DNA of 64,000 nucleotides from Pontederia crassipes (lineage: Eukaryota; Streptophyta; Magnoliopsida; Commelinales; Pontederiaceae): assembly GCA_030549335.1 (NCBI GenBank), contig CM060194.1, forward strand, positions 60,664,547-60,728,546, in the 5' to 3' direction. Below are positions 1-11,059 of the stretch, piece by piece. Every line of letters starts with the position of its first letter. Within the stretch, counting starts at the first letter, position 1. The position numbers and the translations under genes are program-made. The notes beneath the pieces were generated by a model. The model was not told the origin of the DNA. It worked only from the letters and a program-made list of their open reading frames with translations, and searched no databases.

Positions 1-1150
1 TCTTAAAATGATTAGATCTTAAAACAAGAAAAATAATTAGATCTAAAAATGATTAGATCTTAAAACAAGAGCAACTTGTCTCTGATACCAATTATTGGAT
101 CCCAAAGGGCGCTAAGAGGAGGAGAGGGGTGAATTGGTGTTCAAAATCAAAATTATCAATTTCATAAAACACGTTGCGAAAACTTAAAATCAATTCTTTA
201 AACTCTTTAAATCAATGCAATTCAGACCATAAACATAATATGAGAGGGAGAGGGAGAGAGAGTACAATCACAAAAACACAGGTGGTTGTTAATGAGGTTC
301 GGTCACACCTTGATCTACATCTCCATTCCGACTTCTCGACCTCGAGACTATCTGAGATTCCACTAGAATCTCTTCCTTTGTTTCAAATGGGGTAAGGAAG
401 AAAAGTCATTTACATCAACCACATTTTCTCCACTTCGAGAGCCAATGCAACCTCTCCTCTTAAGAAGCTAAACTTTTTTCTTGCTCAAAAGGTAAGATTT
501 GGAACCTCTTTAACATATGAGGTATCGTAATCTTTCTGAAAATGCTTTCTCTCTTTTACAATAAAATGCTCATAAGAAAAGAAGAGAGAAAGAAAAGAAA
601 ACTTAAAATTAAAACTTCAAGAAAAATGTTTTCTTTTTATAACCTGAAGTTTTTCAACCAAAAATGAAGAACAAGCCTGGAGTCACCACGAATTTCATCA
701 TAGCACCACTCCTTCTAATGTAAATTACTCCACCAATGCCAGACTGAGAGAAAACAACCACCCCAATCATCACTGCTAAAGCCAGAATTCCATTTGATAG
801 TTTGAGAGAGAAAGGATCAAAGACCTCGGGTTCGGTGAACGCTTCCACGATTCTATCGTGAATGCCCCCTTGGTGAACGCAGGGATACCCCCTTTTACTT
901 CATAATGGACAAACTTCGCCACTGATGGGTGTGTTTGCTTCTAGTTTTGACACTATTTTTATAGGCTCTAGTATGTGAAAAATTTGTCCAAAATTTATTC
1001 CATAATTTTTTCGTTCAAAATTGACCGTTACTGTTTATTTGACTCAGAGGTCAGTCGACCACACATATGGACCCATCGACTGGTCTATATGACCATTGCA
1101 CGATTTCTTCATCTTCTGCGCTTGATCAGTCCAATAACAATATAGAATAA
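1..1150 (-). repeat. Probable decayed LTR-retrotransposon end (minus strand)
   Basis: At 80-90 the sequence CTCTGATACCA is the reverse complement of the primer-binding site that pairs with initiator tRNA-Met. On the minus strand this places the element interior at 1-79 and an LTR starting near 96 (TGGATCCC). The far LTR boundary could not be fixed; about 1150 is a guess from the loss of recognisable LTR-like sequence. A short direct repeat (ATGATTAGATCTTAAAACAAG) occurs near 8-30 and 49-70. Open frames here are short and unconvincing. Confidence 0.3.
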
Positions 1151-1228
1151 CACTATTTGATATGTTTCATATTGAAAATCATAATTCATCAAGTTTACTA
1201 ATTATTAAATAGAGTTGTATATTATGTG

Positions 1229-1859
1229 TAGGGATGACAATATCCCCGCCCCTTGCTGGACCCGCGGGGAATTCCCGATTGAGCCCCGGACCCGGGGAAA
1301 TTTTTTCCCGCAGGGTTGGGGACGAGGAAAAATTGTCCCCCGAACTCTCTTTCGGGGAATGGGGCAGGGGAGTTGTCCCCGCCCCGCGGGGCCCCGAATC
1401 CCCGCACCCTAATTATATATATATATGTATTATTCTAATCTTCATATCAAATCTCAACCATCCACTCTTTCATATATATAAGAAAAACTCTAACTCCCTT
1501 CTCTATTATTTTTCTTCCTCCATGGGACTATGTCGGCTGCTCCATGTATGTTTTTTCTTCTACTTATGATAGATGATTGATTCCATCTCTTCCCTTTTTC
1601 GTCCGCCTGACGGCCTATTCCTTCTACCATGAAGGAGGGCGATGGCAACGCCGCTCATTTGAGGAGGCCAGTGGCAGTTCTTGCTAGAAGAGGACGGCAG
1701 AAGTTCGAGAAATTGGGAGTTATTTTCTAATTTTTTAATAAAAAAATCAAAGTCCCCGCGAGAATCAAGACGCGGGATAAAATTCTCTCCAAATCGAAAA
1801 TTCGTGGTAGAGTCGAGGGCAGGGTTTGGTCGGCGGGGTTGGGTCAAGTGCCACTCCTA
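1229..1859 (+). mobile_element. Short non-autonomous hAT element, perfect 8-bp TSD
   Basis: A 631-bp element begins TAGGGATGACAATAT and ends GTGCCACTCCTA, giving imperfect terminal inverted repeats. It is flanked by the perfect 8-bp duplication ATTATGTG (1221-1228 and 1860-1867), the signature of hAT transposition. The GC-rich ends (1229-1410 and 1740-1859) match those of the larger elements at 5156-9132 and 13506-15905. The interior has the family's AT-rich leader with a TATATATA stretch, followed by about 170 bp of GC-rich sequence of unknown origin. No transposase is present, so it would have to be mobilised in trans. Confidence 0.9.
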
Positions 1860-1867
1860 ATTATGTG

Positions 1868-2856
1868 AGATAACCCAGAATAGATTAGGTCGAACTTTGA
1901 CCAAATTTTATGGTGGCCACAAATTGGTTGGGACCCGAGCCGTGTAGTCAGCCCGGTTTGACTCCTAGGTGCTTTGATCTGTCTATGGGGACATAAGTTG
2001 GGCTTGATAGATATCGACCCACTTTTTGTGCAATCAAGAATGCAATGTGCGGTTGTTCAAGTAATATAAAGTAATATTCCAATAATATTATAAGGGATTG
2101 TAAGATCTCGAGAAAAATTAAAACAAATCAATTTAATGTTAATGTCATCGACGAAATTGACTAAATGGGTTTGTAAATCCCCATAATTTAACTTATTTTA
2201 GACCTCATTTACGAGCACAATACTGCCATAAACTATTGTAAGTCTGTAATAGGTATAAATATATCATGTGAATTCACATTTTTTTTGTATTTTCTACTTA
2301 TGTTCATCTCAGATGTTCATTCAAAGTATTATTATAGGCTTTAAAGTGTTGTTATAGGCTTTTAACACGTCAAAGTAAAATAATTGTTATATCGACTTCA
2401 AAAAGAAGACGTTGGACAAGTTCAGTAATCAAATATTTGTACAAAACATGGTGGAAATAGCAAGATAACCAATCACCTCGAGTCAAATTTGATGGTGTGT
2501 TTGTTTTAGCTAACCCATCGATATTTAAGAAAGGGTGTCGAATTATCCTGTCTAATAAGAATTTTTTACATTTATAAAATTTGAATTCTAGAACTTGCTT
2601 AAGTAAGAAAGAAATCATTTATTACTATACTTCAACTCCTGTTAATATTGGACAGTGTGTTTTGAATTGAGCTTCATTTTTTTTAATCGTCTATTTGCAG
2701 TATCAGCGATGCCTTTAAATGAAAAATGTTAATCGAAATATGAATCGCTAACGAGATGAGGATACCCTAACATCCATATAATGAAAAATTACATGTAGGT
2801 GCTTTAATTAAATTAATTTTGAATTAGATTAGAGCTATCAAAAGCTTAATTATATT
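1868..2856. other. AT-rich intergenic DNA, no gene seen
   Basis: No coding region, RNA gene or bounded repeat is supported here. The longest frame (82 codons on the minus strand, 2370-2618) has no recognisable motif. Confidence 0.6.
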
Positions 2857-3097
2857 AAATTATATGATTAGTTCTTCAACTTTGAGTTATTTTCAAATTG
2901 GTCCTTCAATTTTAATTTGTAATTAGAACGTCCATCAACTTTGATTTTCTTGCCATATAATCAGGAAACCTTCTATCACCGGACAAGGGGACTAATCGTG
3001 CATGAAAATCAAAGTTGGTGGACGTTCTAGTTATAAATTAAAATTGGGAAACTAATTTGAAAATGACTCAAAAGTTGAAGGACCAATCGTGTAATTT
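2857..3097. mobile_element. Foldback MITE-like inverted repeat
   Basis: Two arms of roughly 95 bp (about 2857-2954 and 3000-3097) are imperfect reverse complements. For example AGTTCTTCAACTTTGAGT on the left pairs with ACTCAAAAGTTGAAGGACC on the right, and GAACGTCCATCAACTTTGAT with ATCAAAGTTGGTGGACGTTC. A spacer of about 45 bp separates the arms. The transcript would fold into a long hairpin. Target duplications were not clear. Confidence 0.65.
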
Positions 3098-3161
3098 ATC
3101 CCAACCTAAAAGTTCATGTTTTATCCTTTTGGAACAAAAATAATTATTTACAGCATAATAA

Positions 3162-3502
3162 TGTTAGGTTCCTAGTCCAACTAGGATCCTAATTAGATTA
3201 CTTTGAGGGGATCAAACTTCCAATAGACCACTTCGAGGGGGTCAAGCCTCCAAGATACTTACTCTAAGCAATTATCAAAAGAAGATTGTATTCTCATATA
3301 TCATTAATAAGAGTTCCAAGGAGCCCTCTTTATAGGGTAAACCCAAATAATTCCTAGTAGAACTAGATATAAAAGAAATAGAGTGTTAATCAAACTAGGA
3401 AGTAAATAACTAGAGTGCTAATCAAACTAGGAAGTAAATAGCTAATCTTAATCAAAGATAAATTAACTATTTCTATTATTATTAGGAACTAGGTTCCTAT
3501 CA
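3162..3502 (-). repeat. LTR of the TR-GAG-like element (3' LTR)
   Basis: 341-bp LTR bounded by TG and CA. It differs from its partner at scattered sites (for example ATTACTTTGAG versus ATCACTTCGAG), so the insertion is not very recent. Confidence 0.88.
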
Positions 3503-3632
3503 TTCTCTTCCTCTTTAAAATAGCCTTGTCCTCAAGGCTATGTAAAAACATGTGAGAGAACTTTTCTTTTCGATGCTTGACCAGACGAAGCCTCTTGATA
3601 ACTTGAATAAAATAGAGATCCTTCTTGAGAAC

Positions 3633-4470
3633 TTAGCTTTGACTATGCATTGGTAGCATTAGAACAATCTTGCATCTTCTGACGAAGGAGAATTCGAAGC
3701 TAGCCAAATTCTTTTTGCATGAATAAATTTGTCTTTGAGCATTAAAGCCTTCGTCATTCTTTGATGTTGAGTCAATTATCATAAATGCTAACGAGTCCTT
3801 ATGAGTGTCTTCAGACATTAATGACTTTCCAATAATGATACCTTCTACAATAGATTTTGCAAGAGTTGATTGCTCATTTGATGATTGAATTGTAGATGTT
3901 TCATCTTTAAAAGATTTCTCAGCAGATGACTTTGAAGATTGAACTTCAAATGAATTGTCTTCAGTATCTTTCACTTCTTGTTGAATTAAACTTTTGGTGA
4001 AAATTTTAGAAGATAATGGTATATTAGACTCTTCTGCTTTTAATGAAGATATTATTGTACTTGTGCTTTTGAATGATTTCAAGTGTCGACTTGAGCTATA
4101 TCTCTCTTCATATAAACGTTCATCTTCCCTGCGAGCAAAAGAAATAGCAGCAACTATAGTAATAGGTCGTCGAGTTTTCACTTCCCGTCAAAGATCAGGG
4201 AGGAGGTCTTCAACAAACGTTTCCACCAATCGATGTTCGTTCCAATTTTTAATTTGACTTGATAATAATTTGAAACGAGTCTCGTACTCCTTAACTATAC
4301 TCAATTGTTAAATATTTACTAGCTCATCTTCTACGTGATTTCCTTTGTTTACTTGTTGATATTTGTTTTCATCATTGAATACTTGTAAAATTCATTGAAA
4401 TCGTTCTTCAATTCGAGTAAACGATCGGCTAGTGTTAAAATCTCTGAAGTCGATAAATCCTGCGAAGTCA
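3633..4470 (-). pseudogene. gag-like relic of the TR-GAG element
   Basis: Reading on the minus strand, the segment just after the primer site carries gag-like helices (ADRLLELKNDFNEFYKY). It then reads NEHRLVETFVEDLLPDL, a stop, and REVKTRRPITIVAAISFARREDERL, which resembles the C-terminal part of Ty3/gypsy gag (the 'DLKREVxxRRPxxxxEAxxLAR' region). A 182-codon open frame follows (4181-3633), rich in Ser, Lys and Glu, with no zinc knuckle or enzyme motif. Stop codons interrupt the gag part, so this copy is dead. Assignment to gag is by pattern recognition only; the Ser-rich tail is unassigned. Confidence 0.5.
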
Positions 4471-4693
4471 TAGATTTTTCTTACACATTTGAAATATGAG
4501 ATTATGAATATAAACTATTAGTAAGTTATGATAGAGGTTGGTTGATAGTAGTAAGTGGCGATGATGGTGATGTCGTGGCAACAACGGATGCGATAGATGG
4601 CAGCGAAAGATGAAAATAACTAGGTTATTGGTCCAATAAAAAATCTGAGATATCACGATTGTCCGATGAAGATCGAACAGCTCTGATACCAAT

Positions 4694-5033
4694 TGTTAGG
4701 TTCCTAGTCCAACTAGGATCCTAATTAGATCACTTCGAGGGGATCAAATCTCCAATAGACTATTTCGAGAGGTCAAGTCTCCAAGATACTTGCTCTAAGC
4801 AATTAACAAAAGAAGATTGTATTCTTATATATCCTTAAAAAGAGTTCCAAGGGGCCCTATTTATAGGGTAAACACAAACAAGTCCTAGTAGAACTAGAAA
4901 TAAAAGTAATAGAGTGTTAATCAAACTAGAAAGTAGATAGCTAGAGTGCTAATCAAACTAGTAAGTAAATAGCTAATCCTAATAAAAAATAAACTAACTA
5001 TTCCTATTATTATTAGGAACTAGGTTCCTATCA
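4694..5033 (-). repeat. LTR of the TR-GAG-like element (5' LTR)
   Basis: 340-bp LTR, upstream in the minus-strand orientation and adjacent to the primer-binding site. Confidence 0.88.
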
Positions 5034-5639
5034 AATAATCGCAAAAAATAGGCACATTCTCAAACAAAAAAATTATAACTTATTACTTTCCATTACAAAG
5101 AGTCACTTTTTGCACCACCTAAAACTAAAAAAATTCATGCTTTGACAGATGAGTCTATGGATGACAATATCTCCTGCCCCCTGCGGGGCCCCACTGGGAT
5201 TCCCCATTCGGAGCCTACATTTGGAGATTTTTCCCCTCGAAGCGGGGATGGGGATAAAATTGCCCGCCCCCTCTTTCGAGGATCGGGTGGGGTGAATTAC
5301 CCTGCCCCGTCGGGTCCCCGAATCCTCGTCAATATTTTTAATTAATAATTTATTATAATTATATTCATTAGATTACATTTGAACCATCCATTTATATATA
5401 TATATATATAACATAAAACCCTAACTATTCTCTTTCTTTCTCCCTAAACAACAGCCTCTCTAAATTCCTATACTCCAGTAATCTTGGGTATGGTCATCGA
5501 CTGTTGGCGTCCCCTCGATTGCCGATCACCAATGTCATCTCCGACGATGAATCCACCTCCGAGATCACAAGGTATCTTTTTTCCTTATCATATGAAGTTC
5601 ATGATGGTTGGGTGGCATCCTTCTCTCTCGCCTCTTCGC

Positions 5640-6200
5640 CGCGGTCGCCCATCGTCATCGAGAGCATCGTCGTCGTCGTCATCGAGGGCACGGGCAGGTC
5701 AATCCCGTCATCCGGTCATCATCGAGTGCATCATCATCGAGGGCGTTGTCATCATCGATGGTGTCATCATCGTCAAGGGCATCATCATCGACGGCGTGGG
5801 TGGATCGATCCGGTCATCGTCAAGGCATCGTCATCGAGGGCCTCGTCATCATGGATGTGGCAGCATCATCGCCGTGGAGGGTGGCTTCGTCATCGTCGAG
5901 GGCGCAGGCTGCGGGCGGGTTGAGGCCATCGTCGTTGTCGTAGAGGGCATCGTTGTCATCGAGGGCGTTGTCATCGAGGCACGGACGGGTTGATCCGATC
6001 ATCATCGAGGGCATCTCGTTGAGGGTGTCATCGTGGAGGGCGATGTCATCATCCGATCGTCATCGAGGGCATCGTCGTCGAGGGCGTTGTCATCGAGACA
6101 TAGGCAGGTCGATCCAGTCATTGTCGAGGGCGTCGTCATCGTGGATAGCAGTTGTATCATTGTGGTGAAGGGTGGCAACGTCATCGTCGAGGGGGGCGCG
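5640..6200. repeat. Degenerate GTC/ATC-rich minisatellite
   Basis: Variants of GTCATCGAGGGC and CATCGTCGTCGAGGGC recur dozens of times over about 560 bp. Because the repeat lacks stop codons, several overlapping frames stay open on both strands (for example 5484-5993 +, 5608-5943 +, 6002-6259 -). I do not consider these frames genes. Confidence 0.8.
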
Positions 6201-6236
6201 ACAGGTAAATTCTGTGCACACAAAGTGTGTAAAGGC

Positions 6237-6277
6237 GATTGAATCACCTCTGCGCACAATGCAGAGGTGATTCAATC
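6237..6277. repeat. Perfect 17-bp inverted repeat (hairpin)
   Basis: GATTGAATCACCTCTGC (6237-6253) is the exact reverse complement of 6261-6277, with a 7-base loop GCACAAT. It lies between the minisatellite and the transposase start, about 100 bp upstream of the ATG at 6381. Confidence 0.95.
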
Positions 6278-6380
6278 ACCGTTTAGGTTTTATTTTTTTA
6301 ATTATAAATTCAAAAATTTTATTGTAAATTCTTTTCAATTAATCATATTTTAATTATTTTAATTTTTTATGCAGAAATAG

Positions 6381-8465
6381 ATGGAGCGAATAATCAATCT
6401 GTCACTCCAATTGGAAGCAATGCAATTCAACCAATTTAATCCGAGCATAATGAAAATACCCCGGCAAGTTTCAAAAATGAAAATGAGAAGGAAGAGGGGT
6501 CCAAACAAAAAAGGTTTAACTTCTCAAGCATGGAGTCATTTCCATAGAGAAATAATTGATGGAAGATTTCGTGCACTATGCAAGTATTGTCAAAAGAATA
6601 TTTCTGGTGATATAAAAAATGGAACTAAGCATTTGCATGATCATAAAAGAATTTGTAAACTTTGTACGAAAAGAGGATCAAAGCAAGTAACTCTAAAAAA
6701 TGTACCCACTTTAGACAACAAAGGTGATACATTTGTTGTTGGTAATTATTCATTTAGTCAAGATGTTGCAAGGAAGGAACTTGCAAATATGATTGTCCTT
6801 CATGAGTATCCTCTTTCTATAGTTGATCATGTTGGATTTAGACGATTTTGTGGTGTTATGCAACCTTTATTCAAGGTGATTTTTCGTAATACTATAAAAA
6901 GTGATATTATGAAGCTACTTGGAATTGAGAAGAATAAGACATCAAATATTCTTGAGAGGAATTCAAGTCGTATTACGATAACTACTGATATGTGGACATC
7001 TAGTAATCAAAATAAAGGTTATATGATCATTACAACTCATTTTATCGATGACAATTGGACTTTGCAACATCGACTTGTGAGATAATTAGTTGATTACTCT
7101 TGATATTATGTTTATTATATACTTTTGAAACTATAAATGTTAACATACATCATTTTTATTCTTTTAGATTCCTTTATGTTTCGGTGTCGCACAATGCCGA
7201 AGGACTTTCAAAGATTCTTTTGGATTGTTTATATGATTGGAATTTGGATAGAATTATATCAACTCTAACTGTTGATAATTGCTCAACCAATGATGCCATG
7301 ATTCCCTTATTTTTTTATAAGATTCCTTTAACTTCTTTTATTTTGGGTGGAATGATATTTCATATGCGATGTTGTGCTCATATTCTGAATTTAATTGTCA
7401 AAGATGATTTATCTAAAATTAAAGTTTATTTGGAAAAGATTAGAGAATGTGTTAGTTTTTGGGTTAGTACACTCAAAAGGGAAGAAAGATTTGGTAATAT
7501 ATGTAGACAATTGAATATTTCTTATTCCAAAAACTTGTGCAAAATTGCAGTACTAGATGGAATTCTACTTATTTGATGATGACTTCTGTTTTACCATATA
7601 AATATATTTTTTATTGTTGAAAACAACGTGATTTTGAATGCAAATACTATTCTAGTGCTGAAGAGCGAGTAATGATATTTGAAGTTTGTGATAAGTTGGA
7701 AGTTTTTTATGATATAATTGAATTATTTTCTAGTTTCAACTATCCAATTTTAAATGCTTATTTTCTTAAAGTTTGTGAAATAAGAATTGCTTTGGATGAA
7801 TGACTTTCTTCTCCTAACGAAATTATTCAAGTGATGGCTTTGAGTATGAGTTTTAGATTTGACAAGTATTGCAAAAAAATTAATGAAGTGATGATAGTAT
7901 GAGCTGTTTTGAATCCAAGATATAAGATGAAATTATTGAAATATTTTTTTCGAAAACTATATGGAAGCCAAAACAACAATGAATTGGAGAAGAAAAAAAT
8001 ATTGTGTGAAGATTTACTTCTTGAATATCAAACTAATAATGCTAGAACTGCACTTGTTAATTCTTCATCTTCAGTTATAGCAGAAATGGATCCTCCACTA
8101 AAAAAGCAAAAGTGGAAGTGTGCTTATATTGATTTTGTAGCTGAAACTCACAAAATAGCTTAAAATCAAAATTCAAAAGTTATTTAGAAGAATCTGTTTT
8201 AATTGTTAAATCAAATGACGGAATGTTTGACATATTGAATTATTGGAAATAAATTGGATTAAAGTACCCAACTCTACAAAAGATTGTAATGGACTTTTTA
8301 CCTTTTCCCATTTTTACAGTTATTTCAGAATCTGCATTTAGTATTGGAGGTGGTGTGTTGAGTATACACCGTAGTAGATTGAAAGAAGACTCCGTTAAAG
8401 CTTTAATGTGTTATCAAGATTGGTTGCATAATATATTAAAATGTTACAATTTATTATCCATTTAA
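6381..8465 (+). pseudogene. hAT (RICESLEEPER/Tip100-type) transposase relic
   Basis: The first open segment (6381-7085) opens with a basic region and a BED zinc-finger-like module (SQAWSHFHRE, then ALCKYCQKN, then GTKHLHDHKRIC: the C-x2-C and H-x4-H pattern). The catalytic-core region follows (ITITTDMWTSSNQNKGYMIITTHF). The second (7100-7576) has LTVDNCSTND and RCCAHILNLIVKD, typical of plant hAT transposases. Later pieces include NPRYKMKLLKYFF (7909 on). The C-terminal dimerisation motif ESAFSIGGGVLSIHRSRLK with MCYQDWL lies at about 8328-8430. Several stops and frame changes separate these parts. A GT-AG interval at 7077-7167 looks like an intron but leaves the frame off by one. No functional transposase can be made. 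Confidence 0.9.
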
Positions 8466-9140
8466 TAAATTATGATGTGTCGTTTTTTTTAAATTAACAA
8501 TGTTTTTTTGTTAGGTCATTCTAATGAAAAGTGTGCTTTTTACACAATCAACGAAGATGAAGATGTAGATGATTGAATGATGAAGTTGTGGTAACTTTTT
8601 ATTATTTTTATAATTTTATTCAATTTAGTTTTGTTGAACTAATTATTTTTTTATTAACTTGTAGGAAACTTTGCAAACGTGTGAAGAATGAAATGAAGAA
8701 AAATGATGAATGTACTTTTATTGATCTTTTACAAATGTTATTATATTTGGTATTGTAATTTAAACTTTATATTATGAAACTTGTATCAAATTTGAAGTTT
8801 GTGTTGTGGTAAAATTTGAAAATTATGATTTGGTGGAATTTGTGTCAAAATTTAAATTTTATGTTGTGAAATTTATAACTAAATTTGAAATTTATATTGT
8901 GAAATTTATGATAGTGATATATTTATAACTTTGTGCATGGATACTCTATAATAATTGGTTCTTTTCTATTTTTTTCTTATTTTTAAATAAAAAATTGAAA
9001 AATCAAATTCCCGCGGGGATTTAGGGCCCGCGGCGATCGAAGCGAAGAATAAAATTCCTCTAAGATCGAGGATTCAGGACGGGGTTCGGGCGGCGAGGGT
9101 GGGTGTCCCCCGCCTGGAAGGTGCCACTCCTAGATGAGTC

Positions 9141-10438
9141 AGGTGGATTTTTCTAGATCAAAATTTTAAATTAAAAATTCATCCTAAAATCATTAAAAGA
9201 AAATTTTCCCTCTAACAAATTAATTTTTTGTGGTCCTGCTTTAGTATAATAAATAGGGTATATTCTTGCACTTCGCGCAAGTGAATGATTGTTTTTAATA
9301 TTACTTTTAATATTATGATATACATTATAATTTGTAAAGAATTGTGTCAATTTTGTTTTCAATTTCTTTTACTCTAACAATATTTATGATATTCAATAGA
9401 ATGATAAATAACTTTTCACCGAAAGTTAAACAAAATTCAAGCATTACGCATGTACAAATAAGTACATTCAACATCTAAGAATATGCACATAAGATGATTA
9501 TTTTTATGAAAACAACTATATATCTCTCAATGAATTAACATTAGTCCAATATTAGTGACGATTAATTTCTTTGGATCATATGTTTATGAAAACAACATTA
9601 GAAGCCAAGAGGTGATTAATTATAATGATTTCTCATTGATGAAAATAAGTTAAATGTTGACACAAAAAATATTGGGATAAAAGCCATGATGTTAGCATTA
9701 TTATATGAAGAGAGGTAAAATTAAAAGAAATATTATGTTAAAATAATTCATAAACTTGAAAGAAGAATGCCTTTCGACAAATGATTATATATGAAAATGG
9801 ACAATTTTAAGATGAAGAAAATTATCTTTTATATAATTAAATAAATAAAAGAAAAAGAGAGAAGAAAATTAAATTTCTCCAATAATGTACTAAAACCACT
9901 AAAACAATTAATATAAATAATTTCAATAGGATTTAAGGACTATTTAAATATATATTATTGGAAAATTTATTTTAACTATTATTGGATAAATAATCAATCA
10001 TGTGATCAAATTAACTATACGGCTGATGCTTAATTACCTCTTTCGAAAATATTCTGTATTGAGATAGGTTTAATTTGTATGACTTCATTCCCTTTTTTGT
10101 TGAACTAATGTAGAAAAAAATGACATAATTTATGACTTAGCATATCGATTTCTTTTTTTGAGAAACATTGAAACAAGACTGAAAATAATTATATGATAAA
10201 ATCGAAAATAACAAATAAAAAAACATAGGAACAAAAAAAGAGATCACACTTAAACGTATTATTTCTTTAATCGCATAAACATGTAAAATAAATGTTGTCA
10301 TTGCTTAATCGCCATAAAAACTTCCAATACAATTTTCTTTCCCTTTAATTCTCATAATGATGATAAGCACAGTACGGAGAATCTTGAAAAAAAAAGAAGA
10401 GTATCTTCTTATGGAAAAGAAATTAATCAATCTCCCCA
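9141..10438. other. AT-rich intergenic DNA, no gene seen
   Basis: Roughly 1.3 kb of strongly AT-rich sequence with no supported gene or bounded repeat. The open frames are short and low-complexity. Confidence 0.6.
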
Positions 10439-10439
10439 C

Positions 10440-10960
10440 TAAGAGGTCTTGGCCTCCTCCCGTCCATAGCCGCCTTCCACTTGAACTCCTTCACCAGGTT
10501 GGCCACGAAGTACTCCAGCCAGGGGAAATCCGCAGGCATGCGTCGATGGCATCATCTTGATCTCTCTGGTCCCCATCACGTCGACTCCCTCGACGAATTC
10601 CCCAAGGAGGAGCCTCTTTGGCTTGAACGCCACCGAGTCCTTCAACACCTCCCTGTCACGGGCCACTACTGCAACCATCACATTCAACACCGCGCCTCTC
10701 GGAATCAGGTATCCGTCCAAGTTCGCCACCTCGGTACCGCGTGCGACAGCAAGAAGCACCCCGACAGATACCGTCGTAGACCTTCCAGGACCACTCGATC
10801 TCTTCCGCAACTTCCTCTATACGTCCTGGTGCTTCACCACTCTCATCATGATCCACTGCAGCGCGGTCGAGGTGTTGCCGGCATTTAGGAACTCGCCGCA
10901 GAGGGACGTCAGCTCTTCTCCTCATCGACAGGAGCTGCTCACTGCAGCACCGCTTCCTCA
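10440..10960 (-). pseudogene. Cytochrome P450 relic, CYP89-like C-terminal half
   Basis: On the minus strand, one frame encodes an I-helix-like stretch (EELTSLCGEFLNAGNTSTALQWIMMRVVKHQDV). A second encodes the segment after it (DGYLIPRGAVLNVMVAVVARDREVLKDSVAFKPKRLLLGEF, then GVDVMGTREIKMMP). A third gives the C-terminus (LEYFVANLVKEFKWKAAMDGRRPRPL). This order and wording are typical of plant CYP89-type monooxygenases. The heme-binding loop that should follow KMMP (FxxGxRxCxG with the heme-ligand Cys) is missing or scrambled. The I-helix lacks the usual acidic-Thr pair (AGNTSTA rather than AGTDTTSTA). The N-terminal membrane anchor and first half are absent. Frameshifts and a premature stop make it non-functional. 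The high GC contrasts with the AT-rich flanks. Confidence 0.85.
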
Positions 10961-11059
10961 TCTCAAGAACACGTCGATGGGTTGGTATGGAGGTCGACGC
11001 ACGTTTCCTCCTTTTAAACGATCTTTCGAAAAAAACTGTAAGTCATTTGGAGGGTGGAG

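Larger units (their letters stand above)
3162..5033 (-). mobile_element. Compact gag-only LTR retrotransposon (TR-GAG-like), complete
   Basis: Direct terminal repeats of 341 bp (3162-3502) and 340 bp (4694-5033) both begin TGTTAGGTTCCTAG and end CTAGGTTCCTATCA on the plus strand. The element is flanked by the 5-bp duplication AATAA (3157-3161 and 5034-5038). The reverse complement of the tRNA-Met primer site (GCTCTGATACCAA, about 4680-4693) lies just inside the right LTR. A polypurine tract (read on the minus strand) lies just inside the left LTR (about 3503-3520). The element therefore reads on the minus strand. The 1.19-kb interior has only gag-like coding sequence, with no protease, reverse transcriptase or integrase. 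At 1872 bp it is small and non-autonomous. Confidence 0.88.
5156..9132 (+). mobile_element. Full-length hAT transposon with dead transposase
   Basis: A 3977-bp element starts TATGGATGACAATATC and ends GTGCCACTCCTA. It is flanked by the perfect 8-bp duplication GATGAGTC (5148-5155 and 9133-9140). The GC-rich ends (5156-5335 and 8998-9132) and the AT-rich, TATA-containing leader (5335-5470) match the other two family members here. The interior contains a repetitive GC-rich segment (about 5640-6200), a perfect hairpin (6237-6277) and a decayed BED-finger/hAT transposase (6381-8465). It is the probable ancestor-type, formerly autonomous copy of the family. Confidence 0.92.

Noticed and set aside
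5484..6259. Overlapping His/Arg/Ser-rich ORFs in several frames
   Set aside because: All come from the GTCATC-type minisatellite, which lacks stops.
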